A DNA stretch of 64,000 nt from Candidatus Daviesbacteria bacterium (GCA_016187025.1 JACPKM010000001.1:124001-188000); one strand, 5' to 3'; shown: positions 31,319-39,862, numbered from the stretch's first letter. The notes: generated by a model from the sequence alone, not told the origin. Translations and numbers: made by a program.

Positions 31319-31888
31319 TTATTTACCCAGTGTAATCTTTAATAGGTATTCCCTGTTGCCTTTTCCACCAGAACCCAAAACTGGAGATTCCATTTCACCT
31401 TCCATTTTAAATCCTAAACCTTGGATTTTTTTGACTACTTCATCCTTAATTTTTTCCACCAGTTCAGGCTTAACCACACCTTTTACCAAATTATTTTTCT
31501 CAGTTTCATAATGAGGTTTTAGCAAAGCTATAATTAATCCATTGGGTTTTAAAAATGTTTTAATAATCGGCAAGACCAGTTCCAGTTTTGTCCAACTAGC
31601 ATCAATAGTGATCAGGTCCACGACCTCTGGTAAACTTTCCAAGTAAAGGATATTTGTTCTTTCCATCACCACCACCCTAGGATCATTTCTTAATTTCCAG
31701 GCCAGCTCTCCGTATGCTGTATCAAGTGCATAAACTTTGGCTGCCCCATTTTGCAATAAACAATCTACAAATCCGCCGGTTGAGGAGCCAACATCCAAAG
31801 CTACGCAATTTCCAATTCTCAATTTCCAATTTTCAATTGCGGCTTGTAGCTTATCTCCACCTCTGGATACGAATTTATCGCTGGCCAT
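31319..31888 (-). CDS. tlyA: TlyA/RrmJ-like rRNA methyltransferase, S4-less
   Basis: 189 residues. FVSRGGDKL at the start is the hallmark of TlyA after its S4 domain. ALDVGSSTGGFVDCLLQNGAAKVYALDTAYG is SAM motif I, LITIDASWTKLELVLPII and GLIIALLKPHYE (K-D-K-E type residues) follow, and GNREYLLKI ends it. TlyA 2'-O-methylates C1409 (16S) and C1920 (23S). The S4 RNA-binding domain normally at the N-terminus is absent. The start overlaps the NUDIX gene by 14 bases. Confidence 0.85.
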   Translation of the reverse strand: MASDKFVSRGGDKLQAAIENWKLRIGNCVALDVGSSTGGFVDCLLQNGAAKVYALDTAYGELAWKLRNDPRVVVMERTNILYLESLPEVVDLITIDASWTKLELVLPIIKTFLKPNGLIIALLKPHYETEKNNLVKGVVKPELVEKIKDEVVKKIQGLGFKMEGEMESPVLGSGGKGNREYLLKITLGK

Positions 31889-32282
31889 ACATCTTTAGGG
31901 CTTTTTTAAAAAGTTCTTTATCCTGAGAAAAAGAAAGCTTCTTTAAAGCATCTTCAGATTCAAACCAACCAATATCCGACACTTCCCAGTCATGATCCGC
32001 AATATCACCACTTTGATATTTCATTAAAAAATAGGTGACAACTTTAAATATTTTTTCTCCATTAAGAGTATATACATATTTTGAATATCCTACTTTATCA
32101 ACTATTTCAGTTATAACCCCACCTTCTTCCCTCACTTCTCTTAAAGCTGCCTCCTTGCTTGGCTCACCCTGATCAATCCAGCCCTTGGGGAAACTCCAGT
32201 GCTTGTTTTGGGAATGTTGAGTCACCAGCACCTGGCCTTTATCATTAAAAACTATTCCACCAGCACTAAATTCCCTTTTCAT
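31875..32282 (-). CDS. NUDIX hydrolase
   Basis: 135 residues. The Nudix box G-x5-E-x7-REVREEGG is in GWIDQGEPSKEAALREVREEGG, with AGGIVFNDKGQVLVTQ before it. These enzymes hydrolyse nucleoside diphosphates linked to another moiety (Ap4A or oxidised NTPs). FPKGWIDQGE is typical of the Ap4A/DIPP-like group. It is overlapped on both sides by tlyA and a RelE-like toxin gene. Confidence 0.93.
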   Translation of the reverse strand: MKREFSAGGIVFNDKGQVLVTQHSQNKHWSFPKGWIDQGEPSKEAALREVREEGGVITEIVDKVGYSKYVYTLNGEKIFKVVTYFLMKYQSGDIADHDWEVSDIGWFESEDALKKLSFSQDKELFKKALKMYGQR

Positions 32283-32551
32283 CGGCGATAAATATCCTTC
32301 CTATGACCAATATCTAAAATCATAATTATATTCGCTTCTGCTTCTTCAACCATATCAAAAACCACCCTGTAATTGCCTATGCGAAAACGGTAGGTGCCGA
32401 TCTTGAGATTAGTTAAAGGTTCTGCATATAAAAGAGGATCTGAGGATTGTACAAAAAATTCTAATTTGTGAATTATTCTGATTTGGATATTTTTAGGTAG
32501 TTTAGATAATTTTTTATCTGCTGTTGCTTTAAACCTAACCTTAAACATCAA
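32279..32551 (-). CDS. RelE/ParE-type toxin
   Basis: 90 residues: FKVRFKATADKKLSKLPKNIQIRIIHKLEFF, LTNLKIGTYRFRIGNYRVVFDMVEEAEANIIMILDIGHRKDIYR. The LP...i...l......pL......yR.RiG.YRvvf.i.....i.vl.IghRk..Yr pattern is the RelE/ParE fold. RelE cuts mRNA on the ribosome; ParE poisons gyrase. Its antitoxin precedes it with a 4-base overlap. Confidence 0.88.
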   Translation of the reverse strand: MMFKVRFKATADKKLSKLPKNIQIRIIHKLEFFVQSSDPLLYAEPLTNLKIGTYRFRIGNYRVVFDMVEEAEANIIMILDIGHRKDIYRR

Positions 32552-32826
32552 AGACCAAGTCTTTCCTTAACTTCCTCCATGCCATAAGTAACCTTATCAG
32601 CTCTTGATTTGGCTATTCTTTTAAGATAACTTTCAGAAGCAAGCGCTTCTAAATCCTCTAAAAATGATTCCCAAACACGATTAGGCACAAGTACCCCCAC
32701 AGGCTCATTATTCCGCATCACCCTGACAAATTTACCGTCTTTTTCAGCTTTTTTTAAAATCTTGGTGACACCGGCTTGAACCTTTTGTACGCTGGCGAAG
32801 TCTTCATTAGCAATTAATTGTGTCAT
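32548..32826 (-). CDS. Phd/YefM-type antitoxin
   Basis: 92 residues from ATG 32826 (MTQLIANEDFASVQ). The frame also extends upstream into the antisense of tRNA-Arg (MWVRFPPR...), which is artefactual. FASVQKVQAGVTKILKKAEKDGKFVRVMRNNEPVGVLVPNRVWE is the YefM/Phd N-terminal DNA-binding domain, and the C-terminal helix SYLKRIAKSRADKVTYGMEEVKERLGL binds the toxin. It is the first gene of the pair. Confidence 0.85.
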   Translation of the reverse strand: MTQLIANEDFASVQKVQAGVTKILKKAEKDGKFVRVMRNNEPVGVLVPNRVWESFLEDLEALASESYLKRIAKSRADKVTYGMEEVKERLGL

Positions 32827-32862
32827 ATAATAATTATTACACAATCCTAACAGGCTGTCAAG

Positions 32863-32934
32863 CACCCTCGGCGGGAATCGAACCCACATATCAGGATCCG
32901 GAATCCTGTGGTCTATCCGTTAGCCTACAAGGGC
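32863..32934 (-). tRNA. tRNA-Arg(CCG)
   Basis: Acceptor GCCCTTG/CGAGGGT with discriminator G. Anticodon stem-loop CAGGA TTCCGGA TCCTG reads CCG. T-arm GTGGG TTCGATT CCCGC. The CCA is not encoded. It immediately precedes the Phd/YefM gene start on the same strand. Confidence 0.93.
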
Positions 32935-33056
32935 ATAAAGGTATTCTAAACTAAGTATTAGCTTTAAACAAATACAAGATTTAAAACCTTGGAATCCCAA
33001 AGGTGGGACTTGCAAAAAGATCCACAAAGTGGTATTACTATAAAATAGGTATTACT

Positions 33057-33350
33057 ATGCAGACGCAACCTACTACCATTACCCAAAAAGGGCAAGTTAC
33101 AATTCCTGCTCCTATTAGACGGGCTCTAGGACTAAACAAAGGTGATCAGGTTAAATTTACCATCACCAAGAAAAAGATAGTTCAATTAAAACCAGCTAAA
33201 AAATTCTCCATTATGTCCCTTTATGGCTCGCTAAAACCAAGGGTCAGACCAAACCTTTCCGGGCAAGACTTAATTAAATGGGAGAAGCAAGCCTGGCCGG
33301 AGGCATCTGCTGAAAAAGACCGCAAGATTTTGGAATCAGCAAAGAGATGA
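33057..33350 (+). CDS. vapB: AbrB/MazE-type antitoxin
   Basis: 97 residues from ATG 33057; the frame upstream is non-genic. TTITQKGQVTIPAPIRRALGLNKGDQVKFTITKKKIVQLKP is the swapped-hairpin AbrB (SpoVT) domain. The C-terminal half is the toxin-binding part. It overlaps the PIN-domain toxin gene by 4 bases. Confidence 0.88.
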   Translation: MQTQPTTITQKGQVTIPAPIRRALGLNKGDQVKFTITKKKIVQLKPAKKFSIMSLYGSLKPRVRPNLSGQDLIKWEKQAWPEASAEKDRKILESAKR

Positions 33351-33748
33351 TTCTAGTAGATACAAATATTATTCTGCGTCTTATCTTGAACGATAGTCCT
33401 ATTTTATCCCCTAAAGCGCGAATAATCTTTGACAAAATTACTAAGAATAAGGCTAAAATTTTTATTAGTTTACTAACGATTTCTGAAACAATCTTCACAC
33501 TGGAAAGGTCTTATAAAATCCCCAAGGTCGAAATTGTTAAAAGTTTATCCCAAATATTTAAATTAACCAACCTGACAGTAGAAAAACAAACATTAGTAGA
33601 ACGAACATTTGCCTATTACATAGAAAAAAATATTAGTTTTCCAGATGCATATCACGTTGCCCTAATGCAGAAGAAAAAGATTAAACAAATTTATTCTTTT
33701 GATGAAGATTTTGATAAATTTCCCCAGATTCAAAGATTGGAAATTTGA
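33347..33748 (+). CDS. vapC: PIN-domain toxin (VapC-like)
   Basis: 133 residues: ILVDTNIILRLILND (first acidic residue), ISLLTISETIFTLER (conserved E), ISFPDAYHVALMQKK (D of DA) and IYSFDEDFDKF (the last D/E cluster). This four-acid Mg-binding site defines a PIN ribonuclease. It cuts tRNA or rRNA when free. Partner of the AbrB-type antitoxin just upstream. Confidence 0.92.
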   Translation: MILVDTNIILRLILNDSPILSPKARIIFDKITKNKAKIFISLLTISETIFTLERSYKIPKVEIVKSLSQIFKLTNLTVEKQTLVERTFAYYIEKNISFPDAYHVALMQKKKIKQIYSFDEDFDKFPQIQRLEI

Positions 33749-33762
33749 ATTCCGAATTTTGG

Positions 33763-33850
33763 CGGAGGAGGTGAGATTCGAACTCACGGTAGCCTTACGG
33801 CCACAGCCGCTTTCGAGGCGGCCCCGTTACAACCACTTCGGTACTCCTCC
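33763..33850 (-). tRNA. tRNA-Ser(CGA)
   Basis: Acceptor GGAGGAG/CTCCTCC with discriminator G. Anticodon stem-loop GCCGC CTCGAAA GCGGC gives CGA. There is a long variable arm and T-arm GTGAG TTCGAAT CTCAC. The 3' CCA is not encoded. Confidence 0.94.
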
Positions 33851-33855
33851 AAATG

Positions 33856-33928
33856 CGCGCCTGGAGGGATTCGAACCCCCGACCTCAACGTCCGCAACGT
33901 CGCGCTCTATCCCCTGAGCTACAAGCGC
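33856..33928 (-). tRNA. tRNA-Arg(GCG)
   Basis: Acceptor GCGCTTG/CAGGCGC with discriminator G. D-arm GCTC/GAGC. Anticodon stem-loop CGACG TTGCGGA CGTTG gives GCG. T-arm CGGGGG TTCGAATCCC. Five bases from tRNA-Ser(CGA). A non-wobble-modified GCG anticodon for Arg is less common in bacteria than ACG. Confidence 0.85.
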
Positions 33929-33978
33929 ATTCAGGCTAAATTTTACCTTAAAGAGAAGTTAAAAACCACTTAAGAAAG

Positions 33979-34578
33979 TTAGCGGGGGATATTTTCCAGA
34001 GGAAAATGTTTTTGCAGTCCTTCTACCCATTTATCAAAAAGAGTTTTATGAGGTATCTCGTGGTACGGTAAAAACCTGGCAATTATCCTTTTTACCTCTT
34101 CTTCGCTAACATCTTGACCCAAAACCAACATTAGCTGAGCCGGAAATCTTAAAGCTGTTTGGATGATTAATATATCACTGCCTTCTTTCTTCTTAAACCA
34201 GAATGAGTCAAGGTAGTGCCAAAAATAGAAATCTTCTCCAATCACTATACCCTGGGTAGATACTCTATAAACTACATTATTGGGTGGAACCAGAGCCAGC
34301 ACATAACTTACAAACATTAAAGACAAAAGCACCCCGATGAGTAAAAACTCTTTCATCAAAAGGACAATAAGGATAAACAGAACTACAATTGTGGCAATGG
34401 TTGTAAAATATGATCTATCTCTTTTTCTAAAAGGCCTTGAGGGTGCTTCCCAGGAAAGCAATGTTTTAATCTCTCCCGCTTCTGACATTTTAGGGTGAAA
34501 ATACCCATCTTCAAGATGTTCTGGTAGCAGCTTTTCCTCTTTTTGCAGTTCTTGGGTTAGTTTTTGATCCTCAGGCAT
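33979..34578 (-). CDS. Membrane protein with two N-terminal helices
   Basis: 199 residues. A charged N-terminus (about 1-55) precedes two membrane helices (about 58-76 TIATIVVLFILIVLLM and 80-97 IGVLLSLMFVSYVLAL). A cytoplasmic domain follows (VYRVSTQGIVIGEDFYFWHYLDSFWFKKKEGSDILIIQ). That part resembles the small PH-like/DUF domains in which a beta sandwich senses the membrane. Divergent from dprA. No catalytic motif seen. Confidence 0.7.
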   Translation of the reverse strand: MPEDQKLTQELQKEEKLLPEHLEDGYFHPKMSEAGEIKTLLSWEAPSRPFRKRDRSYFTTIATIVVLFILIVLLMKEFLLIGVLLSLMFVSYVLALVPPNNVVYRVSTQGIVIGEDFYFWHYLDSFWFKKKEGSDILIIQTALRFPAQLMLVLGQDVSEEEVKRIIARFLPYHEIPHKTLFDKWVEGLQKHFPLENIPR

Positions 34579-34650
34579 TACTTTTAAGTTTAAACTTAAA
34601 AACAGGTAGTGTAAAGACGCAGGCTAAAAATATTATGATATTATTTAGCT

Positions 34651-35499
34651 GTGAAACATAACTTTTCTGCCAAAGACCGTAATGATATAAATTATCAGGA
34701 AATTAAAACTTGGCAAAAAATACTCCAGCTTCAAAAGCTTTGTGATCTATCGACTCCTCCTAAAAATCTGTATTTTCAAGGCAGATGGAACCCAAATATC
34801 TTTGAAAATTGTGTAGCTATTGTTGGCAGCCGGAAAATGACAGATTATGGGCAGCAGACTATAGAAAAAATTATTCCCCAGCTTATCCAGCAGGGAAAAA
34901 CCGTTGTTTCCGGTTTTATGTATGGGGTTGATAAGTATGCCCACAAAATATGCATTGATAGCGGAGGCACCACTATTGCTGTTTTAGGATGGGGAATAAA
35001 TAAAAAATTAGATGGGGAAGATTCGAGGTTGGCAAATAAGATTATAAATGGTGGCGGAATCCTGCTTTCTGAATGGGAATCCCAACAGCCAACTCATTGG
35101 ACTTTCCCGGCAAGAAACCGGATCGTGGCAGCTTTGGCACAAGAAGTGATTGTTGTCGAAGCAGTAGAGAAAAGTGGTTCTCTAATTACAGCCAGAATTG
35201 CAAGCAGGCTTAAAAGGACACTCTGGGCAGTTCCCGGACCAATTACCAGCCGGACTTCAGTAGGGACAAATAATTTGATCGCATCTGGCAAAGCTAAGGT
35301 TTGGTTGGGAACGTTCCAAACTCACCCTGAGCAAAGCAACGACCCTATCTTACAGATTCTTGAAATGCAGGCTTTAACCGCTGATGAGCTTGCCAGAAAA
35401 CTAGACTTACCCATCTCGGATGTGGGAGCAAAACTTTCAATGTTTCTACTATCTGGTCAAGTTACAGAAAAAGGCGGAAAATATTATCATGCTAGTTAA
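34651..35499 (+). CDS. dprA: DNA processing protein DprA
   Basis: 282 residues from GTG 34651. The Rossmann core has VAIVGSRKMTDYGQ, GKTVVSGFMYGVDKYAHKICIDSGGTTIAVLGWG, and WTFPARNRIVAALAQEVIVVEA, then GSLITARIASRLKRTLWAVPGP, the full DprA/Smf signature. A C-terminal winged-helix part (LTADELARKLDLP) follows. DprA loads RecA on incoming single-stranded DNA in transformation. It overlaps comM by 11 bases; with comM and comF this implies natural competence. Confidence 0.96.
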   Translation: MKHNFSAKDRNDINYQEIKTWQKILQLQKLCDLSTPPKNLYFQGRWNPNIFENCVAIVGSRKMTDYGQQTIEKIIPQLIQQGKTVVSGFMYGVDKYAHKICIDSGGTTIAVLGWGINKKLDGEDSRLANKIINGGGILLSEWESQQPTHWTFPARNRIVAALAQEVIVVEAVEKSGSLITARIASRLKRTLWAVPGPITSRTSVGTNNLIASGKAKVWLGTFQTHPEQSNDPILQILEMQALTADELARKLDLPISDVGAKLSMFLLSGQVTEKGGKYYHAS

Positions 35500-37036
35500 A
35501 ATCCGCTCAATTGCCAATATTGGCCTTGAAACCGTACCTGTGGACGTAGAAGTCGATGTAGCCTCGGCTGGGTTTCCGGGATTTACAATTGTAGGTTTGG
35601 CAAGTAAGGCAGTTGAAGAAGCACGCGAAAGAGTAAAAACAGCAATTATTAACTCAAAACTGGATTTTCCTCCCAAAAAAATCACTGTTAACCTTGCACC
35701 TGCTGACCTTCCCAAAGATGGTGCAGCTTATGATTTACCCATTGCTGTAGGAGTCCTTCTGGCTAGCGGACAGCTAAACTTATCTGATGGTTTTGACTCA
35801 AAAACATTTTTTTATGGGGAATTATCACTTGACGGAGCACTCCGGCAGACCCGCGGAATTTTGCTTTTAGCGCTTTTTGCCCAGAGAGTTGATCCCGAAT
35901 CTACCATCTTTGTCCCACAGCGTTGCGCTCCTGAGGCCAGTGTAGTAAGCGGGATTAAAGTAATGGCGCTAACTTCTCTGTCTCAACTGGTTAAACACCT
36001 ATCTACCCAAGAAAAAATAATGCCATTACAAGCCTCAATACCTCAAGACAATTTTGATTCTCCAGTTGTGGAATTTGACCTTGCGGAGATTGCCGGCCAG
36101 GAACAGGCAAAAAGGGCCTTAATAATTGCTGCAGCTGGCGGCCATAATCTGCTAATGTGGGGGCCTCCTGGTACTGGTAAAACAATGTTGTCACGGGCCT
36201 TACCAGGTATTTTACCTTCATTAACACTTGCTGAAGCATTGGAGGTAACCAGGATATATTCAGTATCTGGCCTTCTGGCATCGGGCCAAGCTTTGATTTT
36301 CACACGGCCATTCAGATCCCCTCATCATGGAATTTCAAATGCAGGAATGGTAGGAGGTGGCAGCAACCCTTTACCCGGTGAGGTCAGTTTGGCTCATTTA
36401 GGGGTGTTGTTTTTGGATGAAATGCCGGAATTTCCAAGGAGCATAATCGAAAGCTTAAGACAACCTATGGAGGATGGAACAGTAGAAATTGTGCGGGCTG
36501 CCGGGCATGTCAAATACCCTGCCAGCTTTACCCTCATTGCTGCTATAAATCCATGTCCTTGTGGGTACTTGGGTCATCCAAAAAGGGAGTGTAAATGCTC
36601 TGATAAGCAGATTACCAAATACAGGCAACGTATTTCAGGTCCTATTTTGGATAGAATCGACCTTTTTGCTCCGGTTAGCGCCATAGAGACAGAGAAGTTG
36701 TCGGTTACCTCCCAAAACATTACCAATAGAATCTCTTCTAAAGAAGCCAGGATACAGGTAGCTAAAACGCGCCGGATTCAAAAGAAGCGGTTCCAGGATG
36801 AAAAGCGCAGTCTGTATACTAACTCCCAAATGCACAACCGCGATGTGAAGAAATATTGTTTTTTAACACCTGAGGCAGAAAACCTTTTAAAACTAGCTGC
36901 TGATAAATTTTACTTTTCTGCCCGCAGCTATTTCCGTCTTATCAAAGTAGCAAGAACAATTGCAGACCTGGCAGAATGCAAACAAATCCTACCTGCCCAC
37001 ATGGCAGAAGCTCTTCAATACAGGCAAACAATATGA
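35489..37036 (+). CDS. comM: ComM/YifB, Mg-chelatase-like AAA+ helicase
   Basis: 515 residues from ATG 35489 (MLVKIRSIANIGLETVPVDVEVDV). The N-terminal Lon-like domain has FTIVGLASKAVEEARERVKTAI. The AAA+ core has Walker A WGPPGTGKTM and Walker B VLFLDEMPEF. NPCPCGYLGHPKRECKCS is the zinc-like finger insertion. C-terminal Mg-chelatase helices end it. ComM is a hexameric helicase that promotes branch migration during transformation. The ATGA overlap with the next gene supports an operon. Confidence 0.95.
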   Translation: MLVKIRSIANIGLETVPVDVEVDVASAGFPGFTIVGLASKAVEEARERVKTAIINSKLDFPPKKITVNLAPADLPKDGAAYDLPIAVGVLLASGQLNLSDGFDSKTFFYGELSLDGALRQTRGILLLALFAQRVDPESTIFVPQRCAPEASVVSGIKVMALTSLSQLVKHLSTQEKIMPLQASIPQDNFDSPVVEFDLAEIAGQEQAKRALIIAAAGGHNLLMWGPPGTGKTMLSRALPGILPSLTLAEALEVTRIYSVSGLLASGQALIFTRPFRSPHHGISNAGMVGGGSNPLPGEVSLAHLGVLFLDEMPEFPRSIIESLRQPMEDGTVEIVRAAGHVKYPASFTLIAAINPCPCGYLGHPKRECKCSDKQITKYRQRISGPILDRIDLFAPVSAIETEKLSVTSQNITNRISSKEARIQVAKTRRIQKKRFQDEKRSLYTNSQMHNRDVKKYCFLTPEAENLLKLAADKFYFSARSYFRLIKVARTIADLAECKQILPAHMAEALQYRQTI

Positions 37037-37389
37037 CCAGAGACACCAGGCAAACGGGGATCTTGGCAGAAACTCTAGCTACTAAAGCCTTAATAGAAAA
37101 AGGCTTCCGGATTCTGGAAAATAACTTCAGCAACCGCTTTGGAGAGATTGACATTATTGCCAAGGATAAGGGTATTTTAGTGTTTGTGGAGGTCAAGGCT
37201 AAAAAGGGGTTGGAATTTGGAACCCCTGAGGAAATGATTACTCCTTCCAAACTAAAAAGGGTTAAAAACATGGCCACAGTTTATATGAAAGGACAAATAG
37301 TGCCCTGCAGAATTGATGTGATAACGGTTATTTTATCTTCACAAGGCAAGCTCATCCGCCTAACACACTATGAAAATGTTTACATATAA
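37033..37389 (+). CDS. yraN: YraN/UPF0102 family endonuclease-like protein
   Basis: 118 residues from ATG 37033 (4-base overlap with comM). ILAETLATKALIEKGFRILENNFSNRFGEIDIIAKDKGILVFVEVKAKKG is the PD-(D/E)XK core of YraN (GEiDiIa.d...lvFVEVK.R). It is widely conserved beside comM/dprA or rnhB and is thought to act on recombination structures. Final gene of the competence operon. Confidence 0.92.
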   Translation: MTRDTRQTGILAETLATKALIEKGFRILENNFSNRFGEIDIIAKDKGILVFVEVKAKKGLEFGTPEEMITPSKLKRVKNMATVYMKGQIVPCRIDVITVILSSQGKLIRLTHYENVYI

Positions 37390-37421
37390 ACAAAACTTGA
37401 ACACACGGTTATGAAAAAGAG

Positions 37422-37508
37422 CGGAGAGGGTGAGATTCGAACTCACGGACCCCTTGCAGGGTCAGCGGTTTTCAAGACCGCCGCACTAGACCGCTATGCG
37501 ACCTCTCC
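37422..37508 (-). tRNA. tRNA-Ser(UGA)
   Basis: Acceptor GGAGAGG/CCTCTCC with discriminator G. Anticodon stem-loop GCGGT CTTGAAA ACCGC gives TGA. Long variable arm GACCCTGCAAGGGGTC. T-arm GTGAG TTCGAAT CTCAC. No CCA. Confidence 0.95.
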
Positions 37509-37550
37509 TTACTTTACACTGAGCTTGTCGTACTGAGCAAAGTCGAAGTG

Positions 37551-37637
37551 CGGAGGAGGTGGGATTCGAACCCACGATACCCTTACGGGTATAGCGCATT
37601 AGCACTGCGCGGCACTCGGCCTCTATGCGACTCCTCC
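37551..37637 (-). tRNA. tRNA-Ser(GCU)
   Basis: Acceptor GGAGGAG/CTCCTCC with discriminator G. Anticodon stem-loop GCGCA GTGCTAA TGCGC gives GCT. Long variable arm ATACCCGTAAGGGTAT. T-arm GTGGG TTCGAAT CCCAC. Its 5' 15 bases overlap the end of the LAGLIDADG gene on the same strand. Confidence 0.95.
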
Positions 37638-38612
37638 CAATATTTTCTTTACCGACGGTTTATAGTTTCTAGTTCCTATCTCCTGCAAATATCTTCTAAC
37701 TTCTTGCTGATTATGCAACCATACCCCATATTTAAAAGTCCTTTTAGGATTAAAGCCTACCTGTCTTAATCCCTGATACATAAATTGCAAGATCGGCTCA
37801 GACCTGTTAGAAAAAGCGAGTTTCGGATAAGCATACACTTTATTGTTTACCCTATATTTATGTATGGTAAAACATCCATCAGTATCTACCAATCCCCTAA
37901 TACAAGCTCTTATATACCCTTCTTTAGCCCAAATCCACTTAGGTACCTCAACTTGTGACAGTATTTTATTTCCTAAAGATAAACCTTTAGAGTTTAGATA
38001 TTCTACCAAATTAATCCCACCAATACTAACTTGCCATACATGGTCTTTTCTGGATTTATAAATACTTGGTCTAGAATCAAATAATTTCTCTATTAAGTTC
38101 TGAACATACATAGCGAATTCTTGATCTGTGTCACTATTCAAATAAATTACACACTGATAACGAGTCAACCCTCCATCCCCAAGAATAATGCCAAATAATT
38201 CCGCTAAATCCTCTGATTCTTCAGGAATCTTAAAAATTTTAACATACTTTTTCCAAAGTTCTGGATTTTCCCGTCTTTTGAGCCAGGATATCTTACCTCC
38301 TTTACTTCTAGATTTTCTATTCCCTAATAAACCATATAGTTCGTAGGTTCTTTTACCACCTAATTTGGCTGCAATTTTGTTATGCCAAAATTGAGGCAAG
38401 GTTTTATAAGCAGGCAAGGGTATTTGAGATAATTTACTGCATTTTACTAAAACTTCTTTCTGTGGATTAAACTTCTCTCTTTTCCAATCTCTCAAGGTCC
38501 TTCCGGATATTCCTACTAATTCAGCAAGCTGATTTGTATTTAGATTAAGTTTTATTTGAACTTGAGTAATAAAAGCCCTTAATTCATCCTCCTTAAATAA
38601 TAATTTATCCAT
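37623..38612 (-). CDS. LAGLIDADG homing endonuclease with N-terminal HTH
   Basis: 329 residues. An XRE-like helix-turn-helix (about 20-60: LNTNQLAELVGISGRTLRDWKREK) comes first. Two LAGLIDADG motifs follow: LAELFGIILGDGGL (about 138-151) and RACIRGLVDTDGCF. Two motifs in one chain make a monomeric enzyme that cuts a 14-30 bp site. Its stop codon TAG lies within the 5' end of tRNA-Ser(GCU), so it ends at a conserved tRNA sequence. It is free-standing, with no intron or intein around it. Confidence 0.9.
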   Translation of the reverse strand: MDKLLFKEDELRAFITQVQIKLNLNTNQLAELVGISGRTLRDWKREKFNPQKEVLVKCSKLSQIPLPAYKTLPQFWHNKIAAKLGGKRTYELYGLLGNRKSRSKGGKISWLKRRENPELWKKYVKIFKIPEESEDLAELFGIILGDGGLTRYQCVIYLNSDTDQEFAMYVQNLIEKLFDSRPSIYKSRKDHVWQVSIGGINLVEYLNSKGLSLGNKILSQVEVPKWIWAKEGYIRACIRGLVDTDGCFTIHKYRVNNKVYAYPKLAFSNRSEPILQFMYQGLRQVGFNPKRTFKYGVWLHNQQEVRRYLQEIGTRNYKPSVKKILGGVA

Positions 38613-38686
38613 AAATTAACAGTAGCATATCTCCAAAGAGGATACAATAGATCCTTCGCTAATCACTCAGGATGACAAAAAAGCAG

Positions 38687-39385
38687 CTATCTTGCCAAAG
38701 TAATTGCCCAGACTTTTTTGGCACCGGCACTTTTTAAAACATAACAGCATTCTTTTAGGGTTGAGCCTGTGGTCCAGACATCATCAATTAATAAAACATT
38801 TGTACTGCGTACTAAATAATTAGTACTAAGGGAGAAGGCGTTTTGGATATTTTTCCTTCTATCAAACCTGTTTAGCCTGGTTTGAGAACTGGTGTGGCGG
38901 ACCTTTTTTAAAGCCTCGCAATAATCCAAGCCTAATGTTTGGGACAGTGACTGACTGATTAGTTGTACCTGATTGAATCCTCTAATATTTTCCCTATACC
39001 AATGCAAAGGCACAGGCACTACTAACCATCCTTTTCCTTTAGTTGTCTTTACCTGGTCCAAAAACATAGGGTTAAACTTGGCCCAATATTCAATTAAAAT
39101 ATAAGCCAAAATATCTGATAATTCTTTTATTCCTTTATATTTTAGAGACTGGATAGCGTTTTTAAGCGGAGCCTTATATATTCCTAAGCTCCATAATCCA
39201 TCCAAACCATATTTGCTTTTGCAAACAGGATGCGTTATCCCTCCAACTGAAAACCTGCCGCATTGAGGACAAACTAAATCTGCCTGTTTAATATTCAAAA
39301 TACAGCTTGAGCAAAAGTAAGTGTTTGAGGCTTTACAGCTTATACAATGTTTCGGAAAGATGGCATCAAGAATAAACCCAACCAC
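38687..39385 (-). CDS. comF: ComF-family amidophosphoribosyltransferase-like protein
   Basis: 232 residues. N-terminal zinc region (CISCKASNTYFCSSCI, CPQCGRF). GLWSLGIYKAPLKNAIQSLKYKGIKEL is the ComF signature. The phosphoribosyltransferase loop VLLIDDVWTTGSTLKECC (PRPP motif, about 198-215) follows. ComF is needed for DNA uptake during competence. It belongs with dprA and comM in function. Confidence 0.95.
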   Translation of the reverse strand: MVGFILDAIFPKHCISCKASNTYFCSSCILNIKQADLVCPQCGRFSVGGITHPVCKSKYGLDGLWSLGIYKAPLKNAIQSLKYKGIKELSDILAYILIEYWAKFNPMFLDQVKTTKGKGWLVVPVPLHWYRENIRGFNQVQLISQSLSQTLGLDYCEALKKVRHTSSQTRLNRFDRRKNIQNAFSLSTNYLVRSTNVLLIDDVWTTGSTLKECCYVLKSAGAKKVWAITLAR

Positions 39386-39404
39386 CTGCTCATTTTAAAC
39401 AAAA

Positions 39405-39429
39405 AATCCCGGCTAAAAAAGCCGGGATT
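39405..39429 (-). terminator. Rho-independent terminator after tmRNA
   Basis: On the minus strand a 10-bp perfect stem (AATCCCGGCT/AGCCGGGATT, loop of five) is followed by a T run (complement of 39401-39406). It begins four bases after the tmRNA CCA end. Confidence 0.85.
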
Positions 39430-39432
39430 ATC

Positions 39433-39829
39433 TGGTGGAGATGGAGGGTTTTGCACCCTCGTCCAAGAAAACATATTCAAAAACCTCTACAAGCTTAGCT
39501 AGTTAATATTTACTTATTGGTTGTAACCAACCAGCAGGAAAACCAATAAGTGATTGAATTATCTTAAAACCTAAAGGATCAACCAACACCTTTAAAGTAA
39601 GCATCCTAACTTTGTATTTACCTTAGCCTTCCGTTAGAAAGAGAAGATTCTAAGATATTGCGTTAAGCAGCAAAAGCGTAGTTTGGTTGCCCAAAGAGCG
39701 CTTGTGAAGCTCTAGCAAAAACGGAATTTGATTTGCCGTTTATGTTTTGAAACCACATTTTTACGGGTTGAGGTTTCCTTCCCGGCTTGCAGTTTTTAAA
39801 GTGCCAACCTGTCGATGCGATACATCCCC
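39433..39829 (-). ncRNA. ssrA: Transfer-messenger RNA (tmRNA)
   Basis: 397 nt. The 5' end GGGGATG pairs with CATCTCC, and the 3' end is encoded ACCA. T-arm GAGGGTGCAAAACCCTC. The tag ORF (39743-39663) encodes 26 residues with resume region ATA AAC GGC AAA and ends YAFAA-TAA. tmRNA frees stalled ribosomes and tags the peptide for proteolysis. The apparent resume codon ATA, instead of the usual GCN, and the long tag are unusual. The smpB gene lies just upstream (39863-40306). Confidence 0.92.
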
Positions 39830-39862
39830 AGTGAATAGTATTATACCATAAAGAGGTTCAAA

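Noticed and set aside
32827..32889. Longer N-terminus of the Phd/YefM antitoxin (MWVRFPPR...)
   Set aside because: It is the antisense reading of tRNA-Arg(CCG), a common artefact. The domain starts at ATG 32826.
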